Source of the DNA: Streptomyces sp. TRM49041
GTDB lineage: Bacteria; Actinomycetota; Actinomycetes; Streptomycetales; Streptomycetaceae
Assembly: GCF_008271805.1 (NCBI RefSeq)
Contig: NZ_VSRY01000165.1
Coordinates: 140,584 to 204,583, forward strand
DNA length: 64,000 nucleotides
Reading direction: 5' to 3'
The translations under genes and the position numbers were made by a program. Shown piece after piece: positions 1 through 8,938 of this stretch (within the stretch, counting starts at the first letter, position 1; every line of letters starts with the position of its first letter). The notes beneath the pieces are model-generated. The model did no database searches, had not been told where the DNA came from, and saw only the letters and a program-made list of their open reading frames with translations.

Positions 1-343
1 GCCCGTCCTTGCCCACCACATAGTGCGCGGCCGCGCCGTGCCCCGGGTTCTTGAACACGCGCAGCGCCGTCGCGTAGCTGCCCTGCACGACATGGATCAC
101 GATCCGGTCGATGCCGAAGTCGTCCGGGCGGTCGGCCCGCCGCCAGTTCGCGCGGGCCGCCGCCGTCCACTGCGCGTCCGCGTGGTCCAGCTCACCCTCC
201 ACCCGCTTCTTCTCCGTGCCCGGAAGCCGCCACCACATCCGCCTCAGCTCGTCCCACCCCAGCGCCGCCGCGCCCGCCACGGCGGCCCCGCCACCGATCA
301 GCAGGGCACGCCGCCCCACCCGTCCGCTCTGTTCACTGCCCAT
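1..343 (-). CDS. N-acetylmuramoyl-L-alanine amidase-like protein (partial, N-terminal part)
   Basis: This is the first 114 or so codons of a gene that runs off the left edge of the window. The start is the ATG at 343 reading left. The N-terminus has a twin-arginine-like signal (GRRALLIGGG followed by an Ala/Gly-rich hydrophobic stretch), so the product is probably exported through Tat. After a basic linker comes a segment like the start of an Amidase_2/peptidoglycan recognition domain, with RIVIHVVQG supplying the first zinc-ligand histidine and AAHYVVGKDG matching the second strand of that fold. It would cleave the amide bond between muramic acid and the peptide stem. The catalytic C-terminal part is outside the window, so activity cannot be judged. 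Confidence 0.75.
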   Translation of the reverse strand, partial: MGSEQSGRVGRRALLIGGGAAVAGAAALGWDELRRMWWRLPGTEKKRVEGELDHADAQWTAAARANWRRADRPDDFGIDRIVIHVVQGSYATALRVFKNPGHGAAAHYVVGKDG

Positions 344-404
344 GTGACCGTGAACGCTTACTCACGCGACTACGGTTCCCGGAGCCCCGTACCCTGGTAG
401 CGCT

Positions 405-1532
405 ATGACTGAGACCTCCCAGCGCCCCCTCCGTGTCCTCGCCGCCATGTCCGGCGGCGTCGACTCCGCCGTCGCCGCCGCCCGTGCCGCCGAGGCGGGA
501 CACGACGTGACGGGGGTGCATCTGGCGCTCTCCGCGAATCCGCAGTCCTTCCGCACCGGTGCGCGAGGCTGCTGCACCATCGAGGACTCGCGCGACGCCC
601 GCCGTGCCGCCGACGTGATCGGCATCCCCTTCTACGTCTGGGACCTGGCGGAGCGTTTCCGCGAGGACGTGGTGGAGGACTTCGTCGCCGAGTACGAGGC
701 GGGGCGTACGCCCAACCCGTGCCTGCGGTGCAACGAGAAGATCAAGTTCGCGGCCCTCCTCGACAAGGCCCTCGCCCTCGGCTTCGACGCGGTCTGCACG
801 GGCCACTACGCGAAGGTCGTCACCCTCGCCGACGGCACGCGGGAACTGCACCGCGCCTCCGACATGGCCAAGGACCAGTCGTACGTCCTCGGCGTTCTCG
901 ACGAGCGGCAGCTCGCCCACGCCATGTTCCCGCTCGGCGACACGCTCACCACCAAGGACGAGATCCGCGCCGAGGCCGAGCGCCGGGGCCTGGCCGTCGC
1001 CAAGAAGCCCGACAGCCACGACATCTGCTTCATCGCCGACGGTGACACCCAGGGCTTTCTCGCCTCCCGCCTCGGCAGGGCCGAGGGCGACATCGTCGAC
1101 GAGTCCGGCGCCAGGCTCGGCACCCACGACGGCGCCTACGGCTTCACCATCGGCCAGCGCAAGGGCCTGCGCATCGGCCACCCGGCCCCGGACGGCAAGC
1201 CCCGCTACGTCCTGGACATCTCGCCGGTGGACAACACCGTCACCGTCGGCCCCGCCGAGGCCCTGGACGTGACCGCCCTTACCGCCGTCAAGCCCCGCTG
1301 GTGCGGCCGCGCCCCCGACGGGCCAGGCACGTACACCGCCCAGCTCCGGGCCCACGGCGGCGAGACGGAGGTGACGGCCGAGCTGACCGGCGGCGAACTC
1401 CGCGTCACCTTCGCGGAGCCGGTCCGCGGCGTCGCCCCGGGCCAGGCGATCGTCCTCTACGCCGGCACCCGAGTGGTCGGCTCGGCCACCATCGCCACAA
1501 CGACCCGCCGCACGGCGACGGTCACTGCCTGA
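405..1532 (+). CDS. mnmA: tRNA-specific 2-thiouridylase MnmA (TrmU)
   Basis: MnmA installs the 2-thio group on the wobble uridine of Lys, Glu and Gln tRNAs in the cytoplasm, using ATP and sulfur relayed from a cysteine desulfurase. The 375-residue protein has the PP-loop SGGVDSAV near residue 16, the catalytic Cys106 in NPCLRCNEKIKF, GHYAKV, and the second catalytic Cys208 in DSHDICFI, all expected for the family. Length is normal. The ATG at 405 lies only about 10 bases after a TACCCT -10-like hexamer at 390-395, so the message may have a very short or absent leader. It is a single gene; the next gene points the other way. Confidence 0.95.
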   Translation: MTETSQRPLRVLAAMSGGVDSAVAAARAAEAGHDVTGVHLALSANPQSFRTGARGCCTIEDSRDARRAADVIGIPFYVWDLAERFREDVVEDFVAEYEAGRTPNPCLRCNEKIKFAALLDKALALGFDAVCTGHYAKVVTLADGTRELHRASDMAKDQSYVLGVLDERQLAHAMFPLGDTLTTKDEIRAEAERRGLAVAKKPDSHDICFIADGDTQGFLASRLGRAEGDIVDESGARLGTHDGAYGFTIGQRKGLRIGHPAPDGKPRYVLDISPVDNTVTVGPAEALDVTALTAVKPRWCGRAPDGPGTYTAQLRAHGGETEVTAELTGGELRVTFAEPVRGVAPGQAIVLYAGTRVVGSATIATTTRRTATVTA

Positions 1533-1538
1533 GGCCCT

Positions 1539-1587
1539 GTCCCGATCGCTCCCGTCCCGATCAGGTCCCGTCCCGATCAGGTCCCGT
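1539..1587. repeat. Three-copy tandem repeat of about 16 bp
   Basis: Three consecutive units based on GTCCCGATCAGGTCCC fill the gap between the convergent mnmA and DUF427 genes. The last two copies are identical and the first differs slightly. It does not form a good hairpin and probably reflects slippage expansion. Confidence 0.7.
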
Positions 1588-1592
1588 GCCGT

Positions 1593-1919
1593 TCACGTCT
1601 CGTCCGGGCCGTAGAAGCAGAAGTGCCCCTTGATGGCCGCCACTTCGGGCTTCGGGTCCGGGTAGGCCCATACCGCGTCCGGGCGGCCGGGGAGGGACCA
1701 GTACGACGCGGTGCCCTTGAACGGGCAGTACGTGTGCTTCCCGGACGGCTCCAGCAAGTCGGTGCGGACGTCCTCGGGCGGCAGATAGTGGCGTACGCGG
1801 CAGCCCGTTTCGCGCAGGGCGAGGGCGCGGCGGCTGTCGGCGACGATCTGCCCGTCCCGCTCGACCCGGACCGGCCCGTCGGCCGGCTCGACGGTGATGC
1901 GGTGTCCTGATGGCGTCAT
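1593..1919 (-). CDS. DUF427 domain protein
   Basis: A 108-residue protein made almost entirely of one DUF427 (NTP_transf_9) domain. The family hallmarks are visible: RVRHYLPPEDV, the CPFKGTASYW motif and the C-terminal PEVAAIKGHFCFY. The biochemical role of the family is not established. I chose the ATG at 1919, because an upstream extension to 1988 would overlap the start of the divergent LOG gene and has no family counterpart. It is divergent from the next gene with about 60 bp between the starts. Confidence 0.85.
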   Translation of the reverse strand: MTPSGHRITVEPADGPVRVERDGQIVADSRRALALRETGCRVRHYLPPEDVRTDLLEPSGKHTYCPFKGTASYWSLPGRPDAVWAYPDPKPEVAAIKGHFCFYGPDET

Positions 1920-1980
1920 ATCCGGGTCAACGGCGCCCGGTCCGGCCGTGTTCCCCGTTCCGGCCCCGTACGGTTGCGCC

Positions 1981-2520
1981 ATGAACATCTGCGTCTTCCT
2001 CTCCGCCGCCGACCTGCACGAGCGCTACACCGGCCCCGCGCGCGAGTTCGCCGGACTCCTCGCCAAGGGCGGCCACACTCTCGTCTGGGGCGGTTCCGAC
2101 GCCGGTCTCATGAAGGTCGTCGCCGACGCCGCGCAGGCGGCGGGCGGACGGCTCCTCGGCGTCTCGGTGGACTTCCTCTCCCACAAGGCGCGCCCCGACA
2201 CCGACGAGATGGTCGTCACCAAGGATCTCGCCGAACGCAAGGCGCAGATGCTCGCCCGGGCCGACGCGATCGTCGTCATGGTCGGCGGCACCGGCACGCT
2301 CGACGAAGCCACGGAGATCCTGGAGCTGAAGAAGCACGGCCTGCACACCAAGCCGGTCGTGCTGCTCAACACGGCCGGTTTCTACGACGGCCTGAAGCAG
2401 CAGTTCCGCCGCATGGACGAGGAGGGCTTCCTGCCGCTGCCCCTCACCGACCTGGTCTTCTTCGCCGAGGACGGCGTTTCGGCGCTGGCCTACCTGGAAG
2501 AGGTCGCCGGGATTCGCTAG
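1981..2520 (+). CDS. LOG family protein (Rossmann-fold nucleotide-binding)
   Basis: A 179-residue TIGR00730/LOG-type protein. It shows the GGSDAGLMKVVADAA segment and GGTGTLDEATE, which correspond to the GGxxxGLM and PGGxGTxxE signatures of cytokinin riboside monophosphate phosphoribohydrolases. These enzymes hydrolyse the N-glycosidic bond of nucleoside 5'-monophosphates; the physiological substrate in Streptomyces is not known. In the second motif the usual Pro is Val (VGGTGT), a common variation. The ATG at 1981 gives the standard N-terminus (MNICVFLSA). Confidence 0.85.
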   Translation: MNICVFLSAADLHERYTGPAREFAGLLAKGGHTLVWGGSDAGLMKVVADAAQAAGGRLLGVSVDFLSHKARPDTDEMVVTKDLAERKAQMLARADAIVVMVGGTGTLDEATEILELKKHGLHTKPVVLLNTAGFYDGLKQQFRRMDEEGFLPLPLTDLVFFAEDGVSALAYLEEVAGIR

Positions 2521-2545
2521 GTGCCGGGGTGCGAGCATGGCTGCC

Positions 2546-3235
2546 ATGACCACACATCTGATCACCGGCGCCGGCTCCGGCATCGGCGCGGCCGTCGCCC
2601 GCCGCCTCCACGCGCGCGGGGACGACCTGATCCTGGTGGCGCGGGACGCCGGACGCGCGAAGGAGCTGGCCGGCCGCTACCCCGGCGCCGGCACGCTCGT
2701 CGGGGACCTCGCCAACCCGGACCGGCTGTCCTGGGCGTTCTCCCACCAGACGCTGCCCGACCGGCTCGACACGCTGCTGCACATCGCCGGCGTGGTGGAC
2801 CTGGGCCCGGTCGGAGAGCTCACCACGAAGGCATGGCGCACGCAGCTCGACGTGAACCTGGTCGCCCCGGCCGAGTTGACCCGGCTGCTTCTGCCGCAGC
2901 TGCGCGTCTCCCAGGGCCATGTCGTCTTCGTCAACTCCGGCTCCGGGCTCCGCGCCAACGCCGACTGGTCCGCGTACGCCGCCTCCAAGCACGGCCTCAA
3001 GGCGCTCGCCGACGCCCTGCGCGCGGAGGAGCACGGCAACGGCGTCCGCGTCACCTCCGTCTACCCGGGCCGCACGGCCAGCCCCATGCAGGCCAAGGTC
3101 CACCGGCAGGAGGGCAAGGCGTACCACACGTCCGGCCTCATGGACGCCGAGTCGGTCGCGACGACCCTCCTCATGGCCATCGACCTGCCGCGTGACGCGG
3201 AGGTCCAGGACCTGACCGTCCGCCCGGGCCGGTAG
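2546..3235 (+). CDS. Short-chain dehydrogenase/reductase
   Basis: A classical SDR of about 229 residues. The cofactor motif TGAGSGIG is at the N-terminus, the catalytic serine region is FVNSGSG, and the YAASKHG stretch supplies the Tyr-x3-Lys pair. It is expected to be an NAD(P)-dependent soluble oxidoreductase; the substrate cannot be inferred. An in-frame ATG nine bases upstream (2537) is an alternative start. It follows the LOG gene by about 25 bp in the same direction and precedes the MetE-like gene by 23 bp, so all three may be cotranscribed. Confidence 0.85.
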   Translation: MTTHLITGAGSGIGAAVARRLHARGDDLILVARDAGRAKELAGRYPGAGTLVGDLANPDRLSWAFSHQTLPDRLDTLLHIAGVVDLGPVGELTTKAWRTQLDVNLVAPAELTRLLLPQLRVSQGHVVFVNSGSGLRANADWSAYAASKHGLKALADALRAEEHGNGVRVTSVYPGRTASPMQAKVHRQEGKAYHTSGLMDAESVATTLLMAIDLPRDAEVQDLTVRPGR

Positions 3236-3258
3236 GCGGCTGCGCGTACCCTTCCCGG

Positions 3259-4272
3259 GTGAGCGAGAACAACCACAGCGACGAGATCAACTGGGGTCCG
3301 GCCACGGGGGTCGGGTCGATGCCGGGCGGCGACGCGCGCGAGGCGGCCAAGGCCGTGACCGGGTCCTTCGAGGACTTCGTCCACCTTCCCGAACTGCCCG
3401 CGCGCGGCCCGGGCGCCGACATGATCGGGCGGACGGCCGGGCTCCTCGTCGAGGTGTACGCGCATGTGGAGCCGAGCGGCTGGCGGATCAGCGACCGGCC
3501 CGGCCGCGACACCCGCCGCGCGCACGCGTGGCTGGGGGAGGACCTCGACGCGCTGGAGGAGTTCACCCAGGGCTACGAGGGCCCGCTGAAGGTCCAGGCC
3601 GTCGGGCCGTGGACGCTCGCCGCCGCGCTGGAACTGCGCGGCGGCGAGGCCGCGCTCGGCGACCCAGGGGCCTGCCGTGACCTGGCGGCGTCGCTCGCCG
3701 AAGGGCTGCGCGGACACCTCGCGGAGGTACGCCGCCGGGTGCCCGGCGCCCGGCCGGTGCTCCAGCTCGACGAGCCGTCCCTCACCGCCGTGCTGCGCGG
3801 GCAGGTCAGGACCGCCAGCGGCTACCGCACCCACCGCGCCGTCGACCGCCAGACCGTCGAGAGCGCCCTGCGCGATGTGATCGGTGTCCACGACGGGCCC
3901 GCCGTGGTGCACTCCTGCGCCCCCGACGTGCCGTTCGCGCTGCTCCGCCGGGCGGGTGCGGCGGCCATCTCGTTCGATTTCGGGCTACTCACCGAGCGTG
4001 ACGAGGAGGCGATCGGGGAGGCCGTCGAGGGCGGCACGAAGCTGTTCACCGGCACGGTGCCCTCCACGGACAGTCGATTGTCAGAACCTGCCGGTAGCGT
4101 CATGGGAGTCAGGACGCTGTGGCGCAGGCTGGGGCTGAATCCGGGGACTCTCGGCGAGTCCGTGGTGATCACCCCGACGTGCGGTCTCGCGGGCGCTTCG
4201 CCCGGGTATGCCCGCCGTGCGCTGGCGCACTGTGTCAAGGCGGCGAAGTCCCTCGCGGACAACCCTGAGTAA
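3259..4272 (+). CDS. Methionine synthase II (MetE C-terminal domain-like) protein
   Basis: A 337-residue protein related to the C-terminal barrel of cobalamin-independent methionine synthase, without the N-terminal half of MetE. Potential zinc ligands are kept: His218-Ser-Cys220 in VVHSCAPD, and Cys308 in TPTCGLAGASP. Early GVGSMPGGD is typical of this compact family, which actinobacterial annotations usually call methionine synthase. Whether it methylates homocysteine or acts on another thiol is unknown. It starts with GTG at 3259 and ends 13 bases before the ligA start, so it is probably cotranscribed with ligA. Confidence 0.8.
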   Translation: MSENNHSDEINWGPATGVGSMPGGDAREAAKAVTGSFEDFVHLPELPARGPGADMIGRTAGLLVEVYAHVEPSGWRISDRPGRDTRRAHAWLGEDLDALEEFTQGYEGPLKVQAVGPWTLAAALELRGGEAALGDPGACRDLAASLAEGLRGHLAEVRRRVPGARPVLQLDEPSLTAVLRGQVRTASGYRTHRAVDRQTVESALRDVIGVHDGPAVVHSCAPDVPFALLRRAGAAAISFDFGLLTERDEEAIGEAVEGGTKLFTGTVPSTDSRLSEPAGSVMGVRTLWRRLGLNPGTLGESVVITPTCGLAGASPGYARRALAHCVKAAKSLADNPE

Positions 4273-4285
4273 CGGGAGGATCGAC

Positions 4286-6478
4286 GTGGCTGTCGAACAG
4301 CACGACCAGCACGACGTGGTGCCGGCGGATGCCCGGGAGGAGCACGCCAGGCTTGCCGAGAAGGTCGAGGAGCACCGCTTCCGGTACTACGTGAAGGATC
4401 AGCCGGTCGTCAGCGACGCCGACTTCGACCGGCTCCTGCGCTCCCTGGAGCAGCTGGAGGAGCGGTATCCCGAGCTGCGCACGCCCGACTCGCCGACCCA
4501 GAAGGTGGCGGGGGCGTACGCGACGGAGTTCACGGCCGTCCAGCACCGCGAGCGCATGCTCTCCCTGGACAACGCGTTCGACGACGAAGAGCTGGCCGCG
4601 TGGGCGGAGCGCGTCGCGCGGGACGTCGGCGCGGCGGACCACCACTTCCTGTGCGAGCTGAAGGTCGACGGCCTGGCCGTGAACCTCACGTACGAGAAGG
4701 GCAGACTCACGCGCGCGGCGACCCGCGGCGACGGCCGGACCGGCGAGGACATCACGCCGAACGTGCGGACGATCTCCGACATCCCGGACCGGCTGGAGGG
4801 TGACCGGATCCCGGACCTGGTCGAGATCCGCGGCGAGGTCTACTTCCCGATGGAGAAGTTCGAGGAGCTGAACGCGCGTCTGGTGGCCGCGGGCGACAAG
4901 CCCTTCGCCAACCCGCGGAACGCCGCGGCCGGTTCGCTCCGCCAGAAGGACCCCCGCGTCACGGCCACGCGCCCGCTGCACATGGTGGTGCACGGCATCG
5001 GGGCGCACGTGGGACTCTCTCTCGACCGCCTTTCCGAGGCGTATGAGCTGCTCCGCGGGTGGGGCCTGCCGACGGCCCGGCACAACAGGGTGGTCGACAG
5101 CCTGGACGGCGTACGGGAGTTCATCGCGTACTACGGCGAGCACCGCCATTCGGTGGAGCACGAGATCGACGGGGTGGTCGTCAAGCTGGACGAGATCCGC
5201 CTCCAGGGGCGGCTCGGCTCGACCTCGCGCGCCCCGCGCTGGGCCATCGCGTACAAGTACGCGCCGGAGGAGGTCAACACCAAGCTGGTCGACATCCGCG
5301 TGGGGGTGGGCCGCACGGGCCGGGTCACGCCGTACGCGCATGTGGAGCCGGTCACGGTCGCGGGCTCGGAGGTCGAGTTCGCCACGCTGCACAACCAGGA
5401 CGTGGTGAAGGCCAAGGGCGTCCTCATCGGCGACACGGTGGTACTGCGCAAGGCCGGTGACGTCATCCCGGAGATCCTCGGGCCGGTCGTCGACCTGCGG
5501 GACGGCGGCGAGCGGGAGTTCGTCATGCCCTCCGAGTGCCCCGAGTGCGGGACCCCGCTGAAGCCGATGAAGGAGGGCGACGTCGACCTGCGCTGCCCGA
5601 ACGGCCGGACCTGCCCGGCCCAGCTGCGGGAGCGGCTGTTCTACCTGGGCGGACGGCGGTGCTTCGACATCGAGAGCTTCGGCTATGTGGCGGCCGCCGC
5701 GCTGACCCGCCCGCTGGAGCCGGCCGACCCGCCGCTGGCCGACGAGGGCGACCTGTTCGATCTGACGATCGAACAGCTGCTCCCCATCAAGGCGTACGTC
5801 CTGGACCAGGACAGCGGGCTGCCCAAGCGCGACCCCAAGACGGGTGAGGAGAAGGTCGTCACGGTCTTCGCCAACCAGCAGGGTGAGCCGAAGAAGAACG
5901 CCCTCGCGATGCTCAGGAACATCGAGGAGGCGAAGCAGCGCCCGCTCGCCCGGGTCATCACGGCCCTGTCGATCCGCCATGTCGGCCCCGTCGCGGCGGA
6001 GGCGCTGGCCCGCGAGTTCCGCTCCATCGACCGCATCGAACAGGCCACCGAGGAGGAGCTGGCGGCCGTCGAGGGGGTCGGACCGACCATCGCCGCCTCT
6101 CTGAAGCAGTGGTTCGAGGAGGACTGGCACCGCGAGATCCTGCGGAAATGGCGGGCCGCGGGCGTCCGGATGGAGGAGGAGAGCGCCGGCGAGGAGGAGG
6201 GCCCGCGCCCCCTGGAGGGGCTGGCGGTCGTCGTCACGGGCACGCTGCAGAACTTCACCAGGGATGGCGCAAAAGAGGCGCTCCAGAGCGTCGGAGCAAA
6301 AGTGACCGGTTCCGTTTCAAAGAAGACGTCCTTCGTGGTGGTCGGTGACAACCCGGGTTCCAAGTACGACAAGGCCATGCAGCTGAAGGTTCCGGTTCTG
6401 GACGAGGACGGCTTCGCCGTCCTGCTGGAACAAGGCCCCGACGCAGCCCGTGAAGTGGCCGCACCCGTCGAACAGTAG
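4286..6478 (+). CDS. ligA: NAD-dependent DNA ligase LigA
   Basis: LigA seals nicks in DNA during replication and repair, using NAD+ to adenylate itself. The nucleotidyl-transfer lysine is Lys126 in ELKVDGLAVN. Then come the OB fold, a four-cysteine zinc finger (CPECGTPL...CPNGRTCPAQ), helix-hairpin-helix repeats (VGPVAAEALA, VEGVGPTIAAS) and a C-terminal BRCT domain ending in VLDEDGFAVLL. The GTG start at 4286 follows GGGAGGA with ideal spacing, giving 730 residues. This is longer than the roughly 670 of many LigA proteins because of an insertion after the zinc finger (about residues 480-540), which I recall as usual in Streptomyces. Confidence 0.95.
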   Translation: MAVEQHDQHDVVPADAREEHARLAEKVEEHRFRYYVKDQPVVSDADFDRLLRSLEQLEERYPELRTPDSPTQKVAGAYATEFTAVQHRERMLSLDNAFDDEELAAWAERVARDVGAADHHFLCELKVDGLAVNLTYEKGRLTRAATRGDGRTGEDITPNVRTISDIPDRLEGDRIPDLVEIRGEVYFPMEKFEELNARLVAAGDKPFANPRNAAAGSLRQKDPRVTATRPLHMVVHGIGAHVGLSLDRLSEAYELLRGWGLPTARHNRVVDSLDGVREFIAYYGEHRHSVEHEIDGVVVKLDEIRLQGRLGSTSRAPRWAIAYKYAPEEVNTKLVDIRVGVGRTGRVTPYAHVEPVTVAGSEVEFATLHNQDVVKAKGVLIGDTVVLRKAGDVIPEILGPVVDLRDGGEREFVMPSECPECGTPLKPMKEGDVDLRCPNGRTCPAQLRERLFYLGGRRCFDIESFGYVAAAALTRPLEPADPPLADEGDLFDLTIEQLLPIKAYVLDQDSGLPKRDPKTGEEKVVTVFANQQGEPKKNALAMLRNIEEAKQRPLARVITALSIRHVGPVAAEALAREFRSIDRIEQATEEELAAVEGVGPTIAASLKQWFEEDWHREILRKWRAAGVRMEEESAGEEEGPRPLEGLAVVVTGTLQNFTRDGAKEALQSVGAKVTGSVSKKTSFVVVGDNPGSKYDKAMQLKVPVLDEDGFAVLLEQGPDAAREVAAPVEQ

Positions 6479-6653
6479 GGCGAGAACAGGCCGGAAATCG
6501 TCACCCGTTCAGCGCATACCAGACGGATAAGGGTGGCCGGGTCGCATTCGGGCAAGAGCTGTAGAGCGCTGCCCGTCGAAGCCCTCCGCGGCCTACTGTT
6601 GAGACGTGCGCCTGTCGTGCACGGCTGCGTTGGGGAAGTCCAGTCGTGGTGGC

Positions 6654-6716
6654 ATGACAACAGGCCATCACGAGGCAGAGGCAACGGCACCGCCGGCTGT
6701 GAGAGGGACGGAATGA
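6654..6716 (+). CDS. Possible 20-codon upstream ORF coupled to the GGDEF-EAL gene
   Basis: A short frame from ATG 6654 encodes 20 residues and stops at TGA 6714-6716, overlapping the ATG of the GGDEF-EAL gene in an ATGA arrangement. Its own ribosome-binding site is weak (GGTGG), while the downstream gene has its own GAGAGGGA. It could be a coupling leader or chance. Confidence 0.25.
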   Translation: MTTGHHEAEATAPPAVRGTE

Positions 6717-8851
6717 AACCGACCGAGAGTGCCGATCCGGTCGTACGACCGCGCACGCAGGCGCCCTTCACGGCGCCCTTCGCGGCCGCCTACGAGGGCG
6801 TCCTCGCCAGGCTGCCCGTCATCGTGGTGACCCTCGCGGGCGTCGCCCTCACCACCGGCTTCTACCGCGCCGTGAGCCATGGCCACGCCCTCTTCCCCGG
6901 CGGCACCACCGGCTGGTCCCTCGCCGTCCTCACCGGCATCGTCGTCGGCCACCTCGTGGCCCTCGGCCGCGACCGCTGGTGGGGCGGCACCGGCTCCGGC
7001 GCCGCCCTCACCCTCGCCGTGCTTCTCCTGTACGGCTGGGTGCCCGCCGGGCTGGTCAGCCTCGCCGTCGTCGTCCTCGTCAGCGCCGCCCGCAGGCACC
7101 GCTGGCGACAGGGCCTGCTGCACGGCGCCGCCGACATCCTCGGCATCGGCGCCGCCGCGCTCGTCCTCGCCGCCTTCGGCGACGTCCCGTCCGTCGAACG
7201 GCCCTGGGAGCCCCTCGAATGGGGGATCGCCGCCGTACCGGAAGTCTCGCTCGCCGCGGGCACCTACCTGGTGGTGACCCGTCTCGTCCTGTGGTACACG
7301 CTCGCCCCGCAGACCGGCGGTCTGCCCACCGCCGCCCGCACCGCGCTGCTCCGGCAGGGCCTCGTCGCCGTCGCCCTGCTCGGCATCGCCCCGCTCATCT
7401 GCGTCGTCGCCGTCTCCCTGCCGGTGCTCCTGCCGCTGTTCGCCGTGCCCTTAATCGCCCTCGACTCCACGATGTGGATCGCCCGAGCCCGCGCCGAGGA
7501 ACAACTGCGCGACCCGCTCACCGGGCTCCCCAACCGCCAGTGGCTCCTGGAGCGCACCTGGTCCGCCCTGGAGGCGGCCGAGGCCGACGGCGTCCGCACC
7601 GCGCTCGTCCTGATCGACCTCGACCGCTTCCGGTCCGTCAACGACACGCTCGGTCACCTGGCGGGCGACCGGCTGCTCCTCCAGATCGCCGAGCGGCTGC
7701 GTCTCGCCCTGCCCCGAGGGGCCGAGGCCGCGCGGCTCGGCGGCGACGAGTTCGCCGTCCTCCTCCCGACCGCCGACTCCACCACAAGCGCCCAGCGCAT
7801 CGCCCGGCACCTCGCCGCCGAGCTGTCCTCGCCGCTCGACCTCGACGGGCTCACGCTCGTCCTGGAGGCCAGCGCCGGCGTCGCCGTCTTCCCCGACCAC
7901 GCCCTGGACGCCGAGGGGCTCCTCCAGCGCGCCGACGTCGCCATGTACCAGGCGAAGCGGGACCGTACGGGCGTCGAGGTGTACGAGTCCAAGCGCGACT
8001 CCAACACCCCCGACCGGCTCGGCCTCCTCGGCGACCTGCGCCGCGCACTCGACGCGGGCGAGGTCGAGCTTCACTACCAGCCCAAGGTCCGCTTCGACGG
8101 CCATGTCGCGGGCCTGGAGGCCCTCGTCCGCTGGGTCCACCCCGAGCGCGGCCGGGTCCCCCCGGACGAGTTCATCGCCATCGCCGAGTCCTCCGGCCTG
8201 ATGCCGCATCTCACCGAGTACGTCCTGGAGACCGCGCTCGGCCAGGTCGCCAAGTGGCGCTCCCAGGGCCTCGAGGTCCCCGTCGCGGTCAACGTCTCCC
8301 CACGCGATGTCCACAGCCCGGGCTTCGCCGGCGCGGTCGCAGCCCGCCTGGCCCGGCACGGCGTCCCCGCCGGAGCCCTCCAGCTGGAGATAACGGAACA
8401 CGTCCTCCTGGAGGACCCCCAGCGCGCCGCCGACACCCTCGCCGGGCTGACCGGCCACGGCGTGAAGATGTCCCTGGACGACTTCGGCACCGGCTACTCC
8501 TCCCTGGTCCACCTCCGCCGCCTCCCGGTCAGCGAACTGAAGATCGACCGCTCGTTCGTCGCCCGCCTCGCTGTCGACAACGAGGACGCGGAGATCGTCC
8601 GCTGCACCGTGGACCTGGCCCACTCCCTGGGCCTCCTCGTCGTCGCCGAGGGCGTCGAGGACGACGAGACCTGGGAGCGCCTCCGCGACCTGGGCTGCGA
8701 CGCCGTCCAGGGCTGGCTCGTCGCGGCGGCGATGCCGCCCAACGAGACCACGGCCTGGCTCCGCGCACGGGGCGAACGCGGCTGGCACCGGCCCGCCGCG
8801 GCACTCCCGCCGTCCCCGTCCGACGAGCCGTCGAGCCACCCGGTCACGTAA
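6713..8851 (+). CDS. rmdB: Membrane-bound GGDEF-EAL cyclic di-GMP enzyme (RmdB-like)
   Basis: A 712-residue integral membrane protein. Residues 30-255 are strongly hydrophobic with several transmembrane helices, followed by a GGDEF domain (RLGGDEFAVLLP near residue 341) and an EAL domain. Both signatures are intact: GLEALVRW near 466 and DDFGTGYSSL with LKIDRSFV further on. This fits an enzyme able to hydrolyse c-di-GMP. Position directly after ligA and before gatC matches RmdB of S. coelicolor, a phosphodiesterase reported to affect aerial growth; the symbol rests on that synteny. The ATG at 6713 is preceded by GAGAGGGA. No BldD-like box was seen upstream. Confidence 0.85.
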   Translation: MKPTESADPVVRPRTQAPFTAPFAAAYEGVLARLPVIVVTLAGVALTTGFYRAVSHGHALFPGGTTGWSLAVLTGIVVGHLVALGRDRWWGGTGSGAALTLAVLLLYGWVPAGLVSLAVVVLVSAARRHRWRQGLLHGAADILGIGAAALVLAAFGDVPSVERPWEPLEWGIAAVPEVSLAAGTYLVVTRLVLWYTLAPQTGGLPTAARTALLRQGLVAVALLGIAPLICVVAVSLPVLLPLFAVPLIALDSTMWIARARAEEQLRDPLTGLPNRQWLLERTWSALEAAEADGVRTALVLIDLDRFRSVNDTLGHLAGDRLLLQIAERLRLALPRGAEAARLGGDEFAVLLPTADSTTSAQRIARHLAAELSSPLDLDGLTLVLEASAGVAVFPDHALDAEGLLQRADVAMYQAKRDRTGVEVYESKRDSNTPDRLGLLGDLRRALDAGEVELHYQPKVRFDGHVAGLEALVRWVHPERGRVPPDEFIAIAESSGLMPHLTEYVLETALGQVAKWRSQGLEVPVAVNVSPRDVHSPGFAGAVAARLARHGVPAGALQLEITEHVLLEDPQRAADTLAGLTGHGVKMSLDDFGTGYSSLVHLRRLPVSELKIDRSFVARLAVDNEDAEIVRCTVDLAHSLGLLVVAEGVEDDETWERLRDLGCDAVQGWLVAAAMPPNETTAWLRARGERGWHRPAAALPPSPSDEPSSHPVT

Positions 8852-8867
8852 CCGCAGCGCAAACCGT

Positions 8868-8898
8868 TTCACAGGCATCGCCACCCGACCCATAGGAT
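8868..8898 (+). promoter_or_regulatory. Candidate promoter for gatCA
   Basis: TTCACA (8868-8873) and TAGGAT (8893-8898) are separated by 19 bases, about 40 bases before the gatC start. TAGGAT is a good principal-sigma -10 element for Streptomyces; the spacing is slightly long. Confidence 0.4.
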
Positions 8899-8938
8899 TG
8901 GGCCAAAACCCACAACACTCACCCCTGAGGATCGCTGC

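Noticed and set aside
4235..6130. Long reverse-strand frame opposite ligA
   Set aside because: LigA on the forward strand has all family motifs; the reverse frame is compositional and has no recognisable domain.
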